Below are positions 46,633 through 55,014 of a stretch of DNA of 64,000 nt, piece after piece; the stretch's first letter is position 1, and each line of letters starts with the position of its first letter. The stretch is from an uncultured Alistipes sp. Lineage in GTDB: Bacteria > Bacteroidota > Bacteroidia > Bacteroidales > Rikenellaceae. Both the position numbers and the translations under genes were made by a program. The stretch spans positions 558,001-622,000 of the forward strand of contig CALURC010000016.1 of the NCBI GenBank assembly GCA_944323075.1. The letters run 5' to 3'. The notes under the pieces were generated by a model, which was not told the origin of the DNA, did not search any database, and worked only from the letters and a program-made list of their open reading frames with translations.

Positions 46633-47217
46633 ATGGAACTTGATCATTTTTTAACTTACGTTACAACAGGGGAAGCACTGAACACGGAAGAGATTCATCG
46701 TTTTATGGACAAGATGAGCGACGAAGCACGTCGCATCACTTTTGAATTGAACGGAAGTTACCATACACAAGAAGAGGTTCGGGCTCTGCTTTCTCGCCTT
46801 TTCGGACATGATGTCGACTCTTCACTTCGGGTTTTCCCTCCGTTTTACACCGATTTCGGGAAAAATATCCACATCGGCAAGAATGTTTTCATCAATGCCT
46901 GCTGCCATTTTCAAGACCATGGAGGCGTAACCCTCGGTGACGGATGTCAGATCGGGCACAACGTGGTTTTCGCTACACTCAATCATGGAATGGCTCCCGA
47001 AGATCGGGGTACGACCTACCCTGCCCCCATCCGACTCGGGAAAAACGTATGGGTCGGATCCAACGCGACGATTTTACAGGGAGTATCGATCGGCGACAAT
47101 TCGATCGTAGCAGCAGGAGCGGTCGTTACGCGCGACGTTCCCGAAAATGTCATCGTAGCCGGAGTCCCTGCCAAAATTATCAAGACGATCGACAGTACTT
47201 CGGTAAAAAGTAAATAA
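46633..47217 (+). CDS. Hexapeptide-repeat O-acetyltransferase
   Basis: A 194-residue enzyme of the maltose/galactoside O-acetyltransferase group. A helical N-terminal part (1-60) precedes the left-handed beta-helix with hexapeptide turns (NIHIGKNVFINACC, VTLGDGCQIGHNVVFATLNH with catalytic His, IRLGKNVWVGSNATILQGVSIGDNSIV). It transfers acetyl from acetyl-CoA to a small hydroxylated acceptor. It is the last gene of the redox operon, 3 bp after the CMD/ABM gene. Confidence 0.93.
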   Translation: MELDHFLTYVTTGEALNTEEIHRFMDKMSDEARRITFELNGSYHTQEEVRALLSRLFGHDVDSSLRVFPPFYTDFGKNIHIGKNVFINACCHFQDHGGVTLGDGCQIGHNVVFATLNHGMAPEDRGTTYPAPIRLGKNVWVGSNATILQGVSIGDNSIVAAGAVVTRDVPENVIVAGVPAKIIKTIDSTSVKSK

Positions 47218-47247
47218 AAATTTATCTTCCGACAATAATTATCCCAA

Positions 47248-47282
47248 ACCGATCCCACAAACCAATAGTTTGTGGGATCGGT
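47248..47282 (+). terminator. Stem-loop at the end of the redox operon
   Basis: A perfect 15-bp stem (47248-47262 with 47268-47282) with a 5-nt loop 30 bp after the stop codon; no T-run follows. Confidence 0.75.
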
Positions 47283-47443
47283 GCTATCTGTATCTATTAA
47301 ACGTAGAAATGCAGAACATATATCCACAAACGACTCCAGAACTTGATTTTCAATCCCTACGCAACATAATTTTCCAAAATCAATAGTTGTCGTCACATAC
47401 ATCAATATTAACTCCATAAACACCATTGAAAAAAAACCTTCTG

Positions 47444-47469
47444 CGGACAACCATGTCCGGAAACGGACA
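47444..47469. promoter_or_regulatory. Triple half-site operator, candidate enhancer for the NtrC-family regulator
   Basis: CGGACA (47444), TGTCCG (47454) and CGGACA (47464) alternate in orientation at exact 10-bp steps, so every neighbouring pair is a palindrome with a 4-bp spacer and all sites lie on one face of the helix. The centre is about 85 bp upstream of the transcription start expected from the sigma-54-like promoter. Confidence 0.65.
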
Positions 47470-47513
47470 CCCCCAAAACAAGCAAAACCCTGACAAAGAA
47501 CACAAAATAAATT

Positions 47514-47530
47514 CCGGCACACCACTTGAG
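47514..47530 (+). promoter_or_regulatory. Sigma-54-like promoter of the efflux operon
   Basis: CCGGCACACCACTTGAG carries the -24 GGCAC and, with the correct 10-bp spacing, TTGA in place of TTGC at -12. The start would be near 47541, leaving an 18-nt leader before the ATG at 47559. This excludes the earlier TTG codon at 47526. Confidence 0.6.
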
Positions 47531-47558
47531 CAAAAGCTCTCCGAAAACATTTACCAAC

Positions 47559-48815
47559 ATGGACCGGAACATACCCTCATCGGTACGAAAACGAAGAATA
47601 CGGAACAGGCTCGCGGGATTCGCTCTTTTCATAATAGCGGTCGTTGCGATCGTTTGGGTATTTCCCCGTCTTTTCGAAGAGAGTATAGGTTCGGAACATC
47701 TCGACATCGCCATAGTAGACCGAGGCTCCATTGAGATGAGTGTCAGCGCCTCCGGAAAACTATCCCCGCTAATCGAGGAGATCGTCGTATCTCCGATCGA
47801 CTCCCGTATCATGGAGGCTTATAAATATCCGGGCGATACCGTCAAAAAAGGAGAGGCCCTGCTAAAACTCGAACTGACTTCGGCCGAAACCCAATACCAG
47901 CAGATGCTCGACAAAAGAGAGATGAAAAAGAGCGAACTGATCCAGGCCGATATCTCCCTGGACAATACTATCGGAGAGCTACAAATGCAACGTCTCATCA
48001 CAGAGAAACAGGTCCGACAACTGAAAACCGATTTGGAAGGGGAACGGTACCTAGACAGCATCGGGGCAGGCACTCCCGATAAGGTACGCAAGGCCGAGCT
48101 TAATTATGAAGAAGCCCGACTTCAGTTGCAACAGCTGGACCAGAAGATCTTGAACGAACAAAAAAATGCCGATGCAGAGATGCGCATCCGGGAATTGGAA
48201 CTCTCCGTTTTGGGGAAAGAGCTGGCCGAACAATCGAGACTGCTGAACGATGCCCGTATTCTGTCGCCCCGCGATGCTGTACTGACCTTCATCAACCGTC
48301 AGATCGGGGCAAAAGTCGCACAGGGAACCCAACTGGCCGTCGTTTCCGTTCCTGACTACTACAAAACGGAAGGAGAGCTGGCCGGAAGCTACCGCGACAG
48401 ACTATCCATCGGAGTAAAGGCCATCATTAAAATAGGAGATACAGAGATACCCGGAACAGTCACGACCGTCGATCCATCTGTAACTGACGGCGTTGTCCGT
48501 TTTACGGTGATCCCCGACGAAACGGACCGTCCCGAACTCAAAAGCGGACTCAGCGTGGATATCCATATTCGATATGGCTTCAGGCCTGATGTCCTGAGAC
48601 TCCCGAACCGGAATTTTTTCAAATACGGGAAAGGGGTCTACACGCTATGGGTCATACAGGACGACCAAGCCGTCGAGCGACATGTTTCGTGCGGCGAGAG
48701 CAGTTTCGAATATGTCGAGGTCGTGGACGGGCTCCAGGAAGGCGACCGTGTCATTCTCTCCGATATGGAGCGTTTCACCGGCAAAGGAACCGTCAGAATC
48801 AGACAAAAACGATAA
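47559..48815 (+). CDS. HlyD/MacA-like periplasmic adaptor of an ABC efflux pump
   Basis: A 418-residue membrane-fusion protein. One N-terminal membrane anchor (about 17-36, AGFALFIIAVVAIVWVF), barrel-sandwich/lipoyl halves (about 55-105 and 225-250), a coiled-coil hairpin (about 107-225, rich in Lys/Glu/Gln) and beta-barrel and membrane-proximal domains (about 250-418). It joins the inner-membrane permeases to TolC across the periplasm. It is the first gene of the operon. Confidence 0.9.
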   Translation: MDRNIPSSVRKRRIRNRLAGFALFIIAVVAIVWVFPRLFEESIGSEHLDIAIVDRGSIEMSVSASGKLSPLIEEIVVSPIDSRIMEAYKYPGDTVKKGEALLKLELTSAETQYQQMLDKREMKKSELIQADISLDNTIGELQMQRLITEKQVRQLKTDLEGERYLDSIGAGTPDKVRKAELNYEEARLQLQQLDQKILNEQKNADAEMRIRELELSVLGKELAEQSRLLNDARILSPRDAVLTFINRQIGAKVAQGTQLAVVSVPDYYKTEGELAGSYRDRLSIGVKAIIKIGDTEIPGTVTTVDPSVTDGVVRFTVIPDETDRPELKSGLSVDIHIRYGFRPDVLRLPNRNFFKYGKGVYTLWVIQDDQAVERHVSCGESSFEYVEVVDGLQEGDRVILSDMERFTGKGTVRIRQKR

Positions 48816-48827
48816 ATCAGTTTAAAT

Positions 48828-49496
48828 ATGGCAATCATCAGTTTAGAAAACATCACCAAAATCTATCGCACGAAAGAGGTCGAGACCGTCGCATTGGAAA
48901 ACGTCAATCTGGAGGTGCAGCAGGGCGAGTTCCTCTCGATCATGGGCCCTTCTGGATGTGGCAAAAGCACCCTGCTCAACATCGCCGGGCTGTTGGACCA
49001 ACCGACCGAAGGTCGGGTCATACTGGACGATATCGAAACCGTCGCCATGAGAAACGGTGAACTGGCCCGTTTCCGGAACCGCATGCTGGGGTTCGTGTTC
49101 CAGAGTTTCCATCTGGTCCGTTCGCTGAACGTGCTGGACAACGTCGAGTTACCGTTACTCTATCGCAAGTCGACCGCCAGCGAACGAAGAAGGCGAGCCG
49201 TTGAGGTCCTGACCCGAGTGGGGCTTTCGCACAGGATGAAACATTTTCCCTCCCAGCTCTCCGGAGGACAGTGTCAGCGGGTAGCCATTGCCCGTGCACT
49301 GATCGGCGCTCCCAAAATCATTCTGGCCGATGAACCTACCGGAAATCTCGACAGCCACATGAGTCAGGAGATCATGGATCTGCTTTTCGATCTTAACAAA
49401 GAGGGTACGACCATCATTATGGTCACACACGACGAGCGCCTCGCCCAAAGGACACAACGGGTGATTCGTTTTTTCGACGGCAGAAGGATTCAATAA
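48828..49496 (+). CDS. ABC transporter ATP-binding protein (MacB/LolD type)
   Basis: A 222-residue ATPase: Walker A GPSGCGKS (about 39-46), Q-loop FVFQSFHLVRS, signature LSGGQCQRVAIARAL, Walker B IILADEPTGNLD and the switch histidine in IIMVTHDE. The size and sequence are those of the LolD/MacB class that works with FtsX-type permeases. It energises the pump formed with the two permease genes downstream. Confidence 0.97.
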   Translation: MAIISLENITKIYRTKEVETVALENVNLEVQQGEFLSIMGPSGCGKSTLLNIAGLLDQPTEGRVILDDIETVAMRNGELARFRNRMLGFVFQSFHLVRSLNVLDNVELPLLYRKSTASERRRRAVEVLTRVGLSHRMKHFPSQLSGGQCQRVAIARALIGAPKIILADEPTGNLDSHMSQEIMDLLFDLNKEGTTIIMVTHDERLAQRTQRVIRFFDGRRIQ

Positions 49497-49513
49497 TACA
49501 AAAACGAACGAGT

Positions 49514-50776
49514 ATGTACCGGATCTACTTCAAACAGGCCCTCCAAATGCTGAAACAGAATCCCTTCATCAGCATTATATCCATACTTGGAACAGCGCTC
49601 GCGATTATGATGATCATGACGGTCATCGTAACGAGCGAGATCCAAAACGCCTCTTTTGCCCCCGAAGTCAATCGGGACCGTACCCTCTACCTGCACACCT
49701 TTACCACATGGGACACAATTACAAATATACAAAACAGCAACTCGACTGGAATTCCCTACTCTTTCTGCAAGGATTATATTCTCCCGATCAAGACGCCCGA
49801 ATTAATCGTAGAAACCGATTTATGTCAAACGATTGTCAAACCGGAGGGTAGTAACGATATCCACCTTTTGGAAGCCCTCGGAACCGATGCCGATTTCTGG
49901 GAGCTATACACCTTTACGTTTGTGCAAGGCAAGCCCTATTCCCAAGAAGAGTTCGAATCGGGATTACGCGCAGCCGTTCTTCGAGAACGCACGGCCCGTA
50001 TGTTGTTCAAAGACGAGAACCCCATCGGGAAGAGCATGGAAGTCAATTTTCTACCCTATCGTATTGTAGGTGTCGTCAAGGAGATATCGCCTCTGGCCAA
50101 AGAATCGAACGCCGCTTTTTGGATTCCCTACACATCTCTACCCCAATACGAAAACGATATTTTCCGAATTATGCTACTGGCCCGCGACAAAAGCGATTTC
50201 CCAAAAATCAAACAAGAGATTGCAGATGTCGAGCGAAAATATACGTTGGCAAATCCTCCGCTTGTTCTTGATCTCAACGGTCCTTTAGAACATCGTCATG
50301 AAGTGCTGAATCCGGGTTATCCGCACAAGACCAAAACCGAACACGCCCTCCGCGTTCATAAAAGAAAAACGGTTTTACTCTTCTCCCTTCTGCTGTTGGT
50401 GCCAGCTCTGAATTTATCGGGATTCAGTCTCTCGCGGCTTCGCAAAAGGCTGGACGAAATCGGGATACGCAAAGCGTTCGGAGCTCGCAGACACGTCATC
50501 CTAATCCACGTTCTGTTCGAGAACCTGATTACCACCCTGATCGGAGGGGCTATCGGATTGCTTCTCTCCTATCTGGCCATATTCTCACTGCGCCGTTGGC
50601 TACTGGAGATCTCCGCGGACGGAACCATACCTGGGCAGGCTCTCGTTTCGTTTCCGGTCTTTTTGGCCGTATTCGCCGCATGTCTGTTGCTCAACCTTTT
50701 TTCGGCCGGTATTCCGGCCTATCGGGTTGCCCGAATGCCCATCGTAGATTCACTCATGCAAAACGACAAAAAATGA
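49514..50776 (+). CDS. FtsX-type ABC permease 1
   Basis: A 420-residue permease. One membrane helix near the N-terminus (about 15-37), a large periplasmic MacB-type domain (about 40-285) and three C-terminal helices (about 293-312, 338-362, 385-410). RLRKRLDEIGIRKAFGARR is the coupling-helix motif of this family. Its TGA overlaps the ATG of permease 2. Confidence 0.92.
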   Translation: MYRIYFKQALQMLKQNPFISIISILGTALAIMMIMTVIVTSEIQNASFAPEVNRDRTLYLHTFTTWDTITNIQNSNSTGIPYSFCKDYILPIKTPELIVETDLCQTIVKPEGSNDIHLLEALGTDADFWELYTFTFVQGKPYSQEEFESGLRAAVLRERTARMLFKDENPIGKSMEVNFLPYRIVGVVKEISPLAKESNAAFWIPYTSLPQYENDIFRIMLLARDKSDFPKIKQEIADVERKYTLANPPLVLDLNGPLEHRHEVLNPGYPHKTKTEHALRVHKRKTVLLFSLLLLVPALNLSGFSLSRLRKRLDEIGIRKAFGARRHVILIHVLFENLITTLIGGAIGLLLSYLAIFSLRRWLLEISADGTIPGQALVSFPVFLAVFAACLLLNLFSAGIPAYRVARMPIVDSLMQNDKK

Positions 50777-52071
50777 TACAACATCTTTTTACAATCATCT
50801 GGAACGAACGCCGTTCAAATACTTGGATCCTCCTCGAATACATTGTGGTCTTCTGTGTGCTCTGGTTCTGTTGTGATTATACATTTATAGCCCTGCGCAC
50901 CTATATGCGAGAAGATGGATTCGACATAAACCACACCTACAGGATCGAAATGGGGATAAAACCCGACTGCCAATCGGACGACAGCACGATAAAAAGCCAA
51001 GCGTACTTTTATGCACAAACTTTAACAGAACGCGTCAAACGTTATCCCGGCATCGAAGCCATATCTTTTGCCATCTGTGCATTTCCTTATTTCGGATGCT
51101 ACAGTTCGGGGGAGGCCATCATAAATTCCGACTCTTCCGGTGCCGACATACCCATATATCGGATACGAGCTGCTCAGGTTTCATCCGGTTTTTCCGACGT
51201 ATTCCGTATCAAGCTCAGAGAAGGCAGCGGTTTTAAACCCGAAGAGGAATCCACTCAGCCACAAATCATCATTACTCCTTTCGACCATAAAGGCAAACGC
51301 TTCGGCAACTTTTACGAATCGGTCGACATCGACTCTATCAAGACCATCCTTACCGACCAACGCAGGGGACAAATTTTGGCCCCTCCCTCGGGAATCACGG
51401 AGAGACCGATCAAAGAAATCGGAGTGTGGTCGCCATTAAGCTATGTATGTATTCCCCTACCACGTGAAGGGTATGATCTGTACTGGAATCAAATCGCCAT
51501 TCGTGTTGCACCGGAAGCCGATCACGACTTTCCAGAACGGTTTATAAAAGAGATGCGCGACCAACTGAATATTGGCCCCTATTACCTTGTATCCGTTGTC
51601 CCGACACAAAAATACCGACAAGAAAACATCGACGACTTGAACTATGGTGAAGGACAACTTTTCAGCACGTATGTCATCATGGGATTCGTAATCATCAATG
51701 TTTTTCTGGGCATTCTGGGCAGTTTCTGGTTCCGCATCCAGTCTCGTCGCAGCGAAATCGGACTGCGCATCGCTTTGGGCTCATCAAAACGCAAAGTACA
51801 GCAACTAGTCGTAGGGGAGACGCTGCTCTTACTCGTTTTGGCCGCAACCATCGGAACGACCATCTGCCTCAACCTGTTTACGACAAACCTCATCGGAACA
51901 CTCGGAATTCCGACCATCGACCGTAACGAGTGGGGCATCGGCTGGGAACAAGACCTGTTGAACTTTCTGATCGTATTCGGTTTCCTCACTATAACCTCCA
52001 TAGGAGCCGTACTCTATCCTGCACGGAAAGCCTCGGAAATTTCTCCATCCGAAGCGCTACGAAGCGAATGA
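50773..52071 (+). CDS. FtsX-type ABC permease 2
   Basis: A 432-residue permease of the same four-helix layout as permease 1, with the coupling motif RIQSRRSEIGLRIALGSSKR and an EISPSEALRSE C-terminus. It probably forms a heterodimer with permease 1. The ATG at 50773 is chosen because of the ATGA overlap; the longer frame to 50596 runs inside permease 1. Confidence 0.92.
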   Translation: MIQHLFTIIWNERRSNTWILLEYIVVFCVLWFCCDYTFIALRTYMREDGFDINHTYRIEMGIKPDCQSDDSTIKSQAYFYAQTLTERVKRYPGIEAISFAICAFPYFGCYSSGEAIINSDSSGADIPIYRIRAAQVSSGFSDVFRIKLREGSGFKPEEESTQPQIIITPFDHKGKRFGNFYESVDIDSIKTILTDQRRGQILAPPSGITERPIKEIGVWSPLSYVCIPLPREGYDLYWNQIAIRVAPEADHDFPERFIKEMRDQLNIGPYYLVSVVPTQKYRQENIDDLNYGEGQLFSTYVIMGFVIINVFLGILGSFWFRIQSRRSEIGLRIALGSSKRKVQQLVVGETLLLLVLAATIGTTICLNLFTTNLIGTLGIPTIDRNEWGIGWEQDLLNFLIVFGFLTITSIGAVLYPARKASEISPSEALRSE

Positions 52072-52084
52072 AACGTACCACACC

Positions 52085-53572
52085 ATGAAAATCCCATTTC
52101 GGATACTGCTTTTCGTTTCAGTTCTGGCGCCCGGTTTTTGCCGGACGCAGGACACTCTCCGTCTGACCCTGACCGAAGCCCTCCGTTTGGGACAAGAGCA
52201 CTCGGTCGATGCGCTCGTCGCCCGGAACGAATATGTATCCGCCTACTGGGAATACCGAACCTTCCGGACCGAACTGCTTCCGGAAATCACCTTGAGCGGG
52301 ACACTCCCCTACTATTCCAAATCTTATAATTCGCTTCAGAACGATGACGGCAGTTGGGAATATGTCGCCAATAACTACCACCGCATCGACGGAGGAGTCT
52401 CCATCTCTCAGAACATTCCGTGGACAGGCGGGAAGATCACCGTAGAGAGCTCCATCGAGCAGCTCCACCAATACGGGGAAAACGGTTACACCAATTACAA
52501 ATCCGTTCCGGGATTGATCATCCTCGAACAGCCGCTTTTCGGATTCAACCGCATTCGCTGGCTGCAACGGATCGAGCCCATCAAATACCACGAAGCGACC
52601 CAGCAGTTAACCAGCAATCTGGAGGAGGTATCGCTGACCGTTCTCCGCTGCTATTTCGACCTATTGATGGGCCGGACCAATCTCGATATTGCCGAACAAA
52701 ACCTTCGGAATGCCGAACGGCTCTATCGCATCTCCGAAGCAGAACATCGTATCGGCCGGCTGTCGGAAATCGACCTGATGCGGATGCGATCCTTATTACT
52801 GAGTGCCGAAGCCGCCCAGAGCGAAGCGGTCATCTCGCTCGAATCCCGTATGTTTACCCTGCGATCGTTGCTCGGCATTGACGAGGACAAAATTCTGCAA
52901 GCCGAGCTTCCGAAATTCATTACCGAACAGATCTCCACACTCTCCTATCGGGAAGTGATCGATCTGGCCCACCAAAACCATCCTTTCTTTCAAAACATCC
53001 AACGCAGAAGTCTGGAAGCCTCGCGCGATGTAAGCCAGGCCAAGGCCGAACGGCACGACATCTGCCTTTTCGCCTCCTTCGGCATGTCGGGTAAAGCACG
53101 CTCTCTGGGACGGGCATACGACCCACACGATTGGCGTGACGATCAGGTGGTCTCCTTAGGAATCAGCATACCGATTCTGGATTGGGGAAAAAGAAAGGGA
53201 AAGGTCCGTATAGCCGAAGCTAATCGAGAACTGACACTCTCCCAGATTGAAAAGGAGAAGACCGATTTCGACCAGAATGTTTTTCTGCAAGTACAATATT
53301 TCAACAGCCAACCCCACCGTCTAAAGTTGGCGGAGGAGAATGCGGAGCTGGCCGTACAACGTTACGAAACTACTGTCGAAGCCTTCATACGGGGCAAAAC
53401 CGACATTCTTACCCTGAACGATGCCCAATCCTCCAAAGACGCAGCGCTGCAAGATTGTATCGAACAAATGTACCGGCTCTGGGACTACTATTTCCGGATT
53501 CGCAGCCTGACCCTCTACGATTTCATCGAAGACAAACCCATAAAAACAGAGCCACCCGAGGGGCAGTTTTAA
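52085..53572 (+). CDS. TolC family outer-membrane efflux protein
   Basis: A 495-residue protein with a signal peptide (about 1-20) and two repeated outer-membrane-efflux-protein halves with long helices (LTLTEALRLGQEHSVDA ... QVQYFNSQPHRLKLAEENAELAVQRYETTVEAF). It forms the exit duct of the tripartite pump. It is the fifth gene of the operon, 13 bp after permease 2. Confidence 0.95.
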   Translation: MKIPFRILLFVSVLAPGFCRTQDTLRLTLTEALRLGQEHSVDALVARNEYVSAYWEYRTFRTELLPEITLSGTLPYYSKSYNSLQNDDGSWEYVANNYHRIDGGVSISQNIPWTGGKITVESSIEQLHQYGENGYTNYKSVPGLIILEQPLFGFNRIRWLQRIEPIKYHEATQQLTSNLEEVSLTVLRCYFDLLMGRTNLDIAEQNLRNAERLYRISEAEHRIGRLSEIDLMRMRSLLLSAEAAQSEAVISLESRMFTLRSLLGIDEDKILQAELPKFITEQISTLSYREVIDLAHQNHPFFQNIQRRSLEASRDVSQAKAERHDICLFASFGMSGKARSLGRAYDPHDWRDDQVVSLGISIPILDWGKRKGKVRIAEANRELTLSQIEKEKTDFDQNVFLQVQYFNSQPHRLKLAEENAELAVQRYETTVEAFIRGKTDILTLNDAQSSKDAALQDCIEQMYRLWDYYFRIRSLTLYDFIEDKPIKTEPPEGQF

Positions 53573-53659
53573 AGCAGATTCATCATCGTACCCCGCTGCA
53601 AAAGTTTCAAATTTCACACAACTATTCGTATATTTACCCATAAAACCATATACTCCCAC

Positions 53660-55006
53660 ATGATTCTCATTTGCGACGACGATACAACCGTCTGCTCTTC
53701 ACTGAGTTTAGTTTTAGGACGTGCCGGCTATAAGACCGCTTCGGCAAACACACCTTCCGAGGTCGTCGATTTCGTCCGACACCACTCACCGAGCCTGATC
53801 CTAATGGATATGAACTATTCGAAAACCACCTCGGGCGAAGAGGGACTCGAACTTCTCAGAAAGGTAAAAATATTCCGACCGGAGGTCCCCGTCATTCTGA
53901 TCACAGCTTGGGGATCGATCAATCTGGCCGTACGGGGAATCCGTGCAGGAGCTTTCGATTTCGTAACCAAGCCGTGGAACAACCTCACGCTGCTCAACAC
54001 GATCCGCACGGCACTGGAAATTACAGGGGAAGAGCAAAGAAACGCCGCATCGGAGAAATCGACTGTTTTCCGACGTGAGAACATCATCGGCCGTTCCCCT
54101 CTGCTGCAAAAAGTTTTCGATACGGCAGCCCGTATCGCTGCAACCTCGGCCCCCGTACTCATCACGGGAGAAAGCGGAACGGGCAAGGAACTGATCGCCG
54201 AAGCCATCCACCGCAACAGCAGCCGTAGCACCTCCCCCTTCGTCAAGGTCAATCTGGGAGGCATTTCACAATCCCTGTTCGAAAGCGAGATGTTCGGCCA
54301 CAAGAAAGGTGCCTTCACAGATGCCCTTTACGAACGCAAAGGACGTTTCGAGATGGCCGACAAAGGCACTATTTTTCTCGATGAAATCGGAGAACTGGAT
54401 ATGGCCAGTCAAGTCAAGCTCCTGCGCGTTCTCCAAGATCAGACATTCGAGCCGTTAGGAGAGAGCCGTCCGAAACAGGTGGATACCCGAATCATCAGTG
54501 CCACCAACCGCAACCTGCCCGAAATGGTCAGTGAAGGGAGTTTTCGTGAAGACCTTTTTTACAGAATCAACCTGATTACGATCCGTATGCCGGCACTCAG
54601 GGAGCGACCGGAGGATATTCCCCTGCTGGTCGAATATTTCACCCGACAACAGACAGGAGGGAGTGTCCCGATTGAAATCTCATCCGAAGCGATCGAATTC
54701 CTGACACGACTTCCCTATCCCGGTAACATACGAGAACTGAAGAACTTGGTGGAACGAACCATTCTCGTATCGGGAAACCGACGACTGGAAGCCGCAGATT
54801 TTAAAGCCCAATACGCAGAGATTCCTACACGTAACGCCCCATCGGACGATTCTATACACCCGTTGGAGGAGATTGAACGGAATATGATTCTCAAAGCCGC
54901 CGAACTCTACGGCAACAACCTGTCGCGGATCGCAGCAGCTTTAGGAGTGAGCCGGCAAGCACTCTACCGCAGGCTGGAAAAATACGACATCCATTTGTCT
55001 GAATAG
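53660..55006 (+). CDS. Sigma-54-dependent NtrC-family response regulator
   Basis: A 448-residue regulator with receiver, AAA+ and Fis-type DNA-binding domains. Receiver: DDD (6-8), phospho-acceptor Asp50 and Lys104. AAA+: Walker A GESGTGKE (170-177), GAFTDA (217-222) in place of the sigma-54-contacting GAFTGA, and Walker B GTIFLDEIGE (236-245). Fis-like end: LSRIAAALGVSRQALYRRLEKY. It probably activates the sigma-54-like promoter of the pump genes just upstream, through the half-sites at 47444-47469. The histidine kinase starts 8 bp downstream. Confidence 0.93.
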   Translation: MILICDDDTTVCSSLSLVLGRAGYKTASANTPSEVVDFVRHHSPSLILMDMNYSKTTSGEEGLELLRKVKIFRPEVPVILITAWGSINLAVRGIRAGAFDFVTKPWNNLTLLNTIRTALEITGEEQRNAASEKSTVFRRENIIGRSPLLQKVFDTAARIAATSAPVLITGESGTGKELIAEAIHRNSSRSTSPFVKVNLGGISQSLFESEMFGHKKGAFTDALYERKGRFEMADKGTIFLDEIGELDMASQVKLLRVLQDQTFEPLGESRPKQVDTRIISATNRNLPEMVSEGSFREDLFYRINLITIRMPALRERPEDIPLLVEYFTRQQTGGSVPIEISSEAIEFLTRLPYPGNIRELKNLVERTILVSGNRRLEAADFKAQYAEIPTRNAPSDDSIHPLEEIERNMILKAAELYGNNLSRIAAALGVSRQALYRRLEKYDIHLSE

Positions 55007-55014
55007 CTCAGGGT

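Noticed and set aside
47426..47734. 102-codon frame across the efflux promoter region
   Set aside because: It runs through the operator and promoter and then out of frame inside the HlyD gene.
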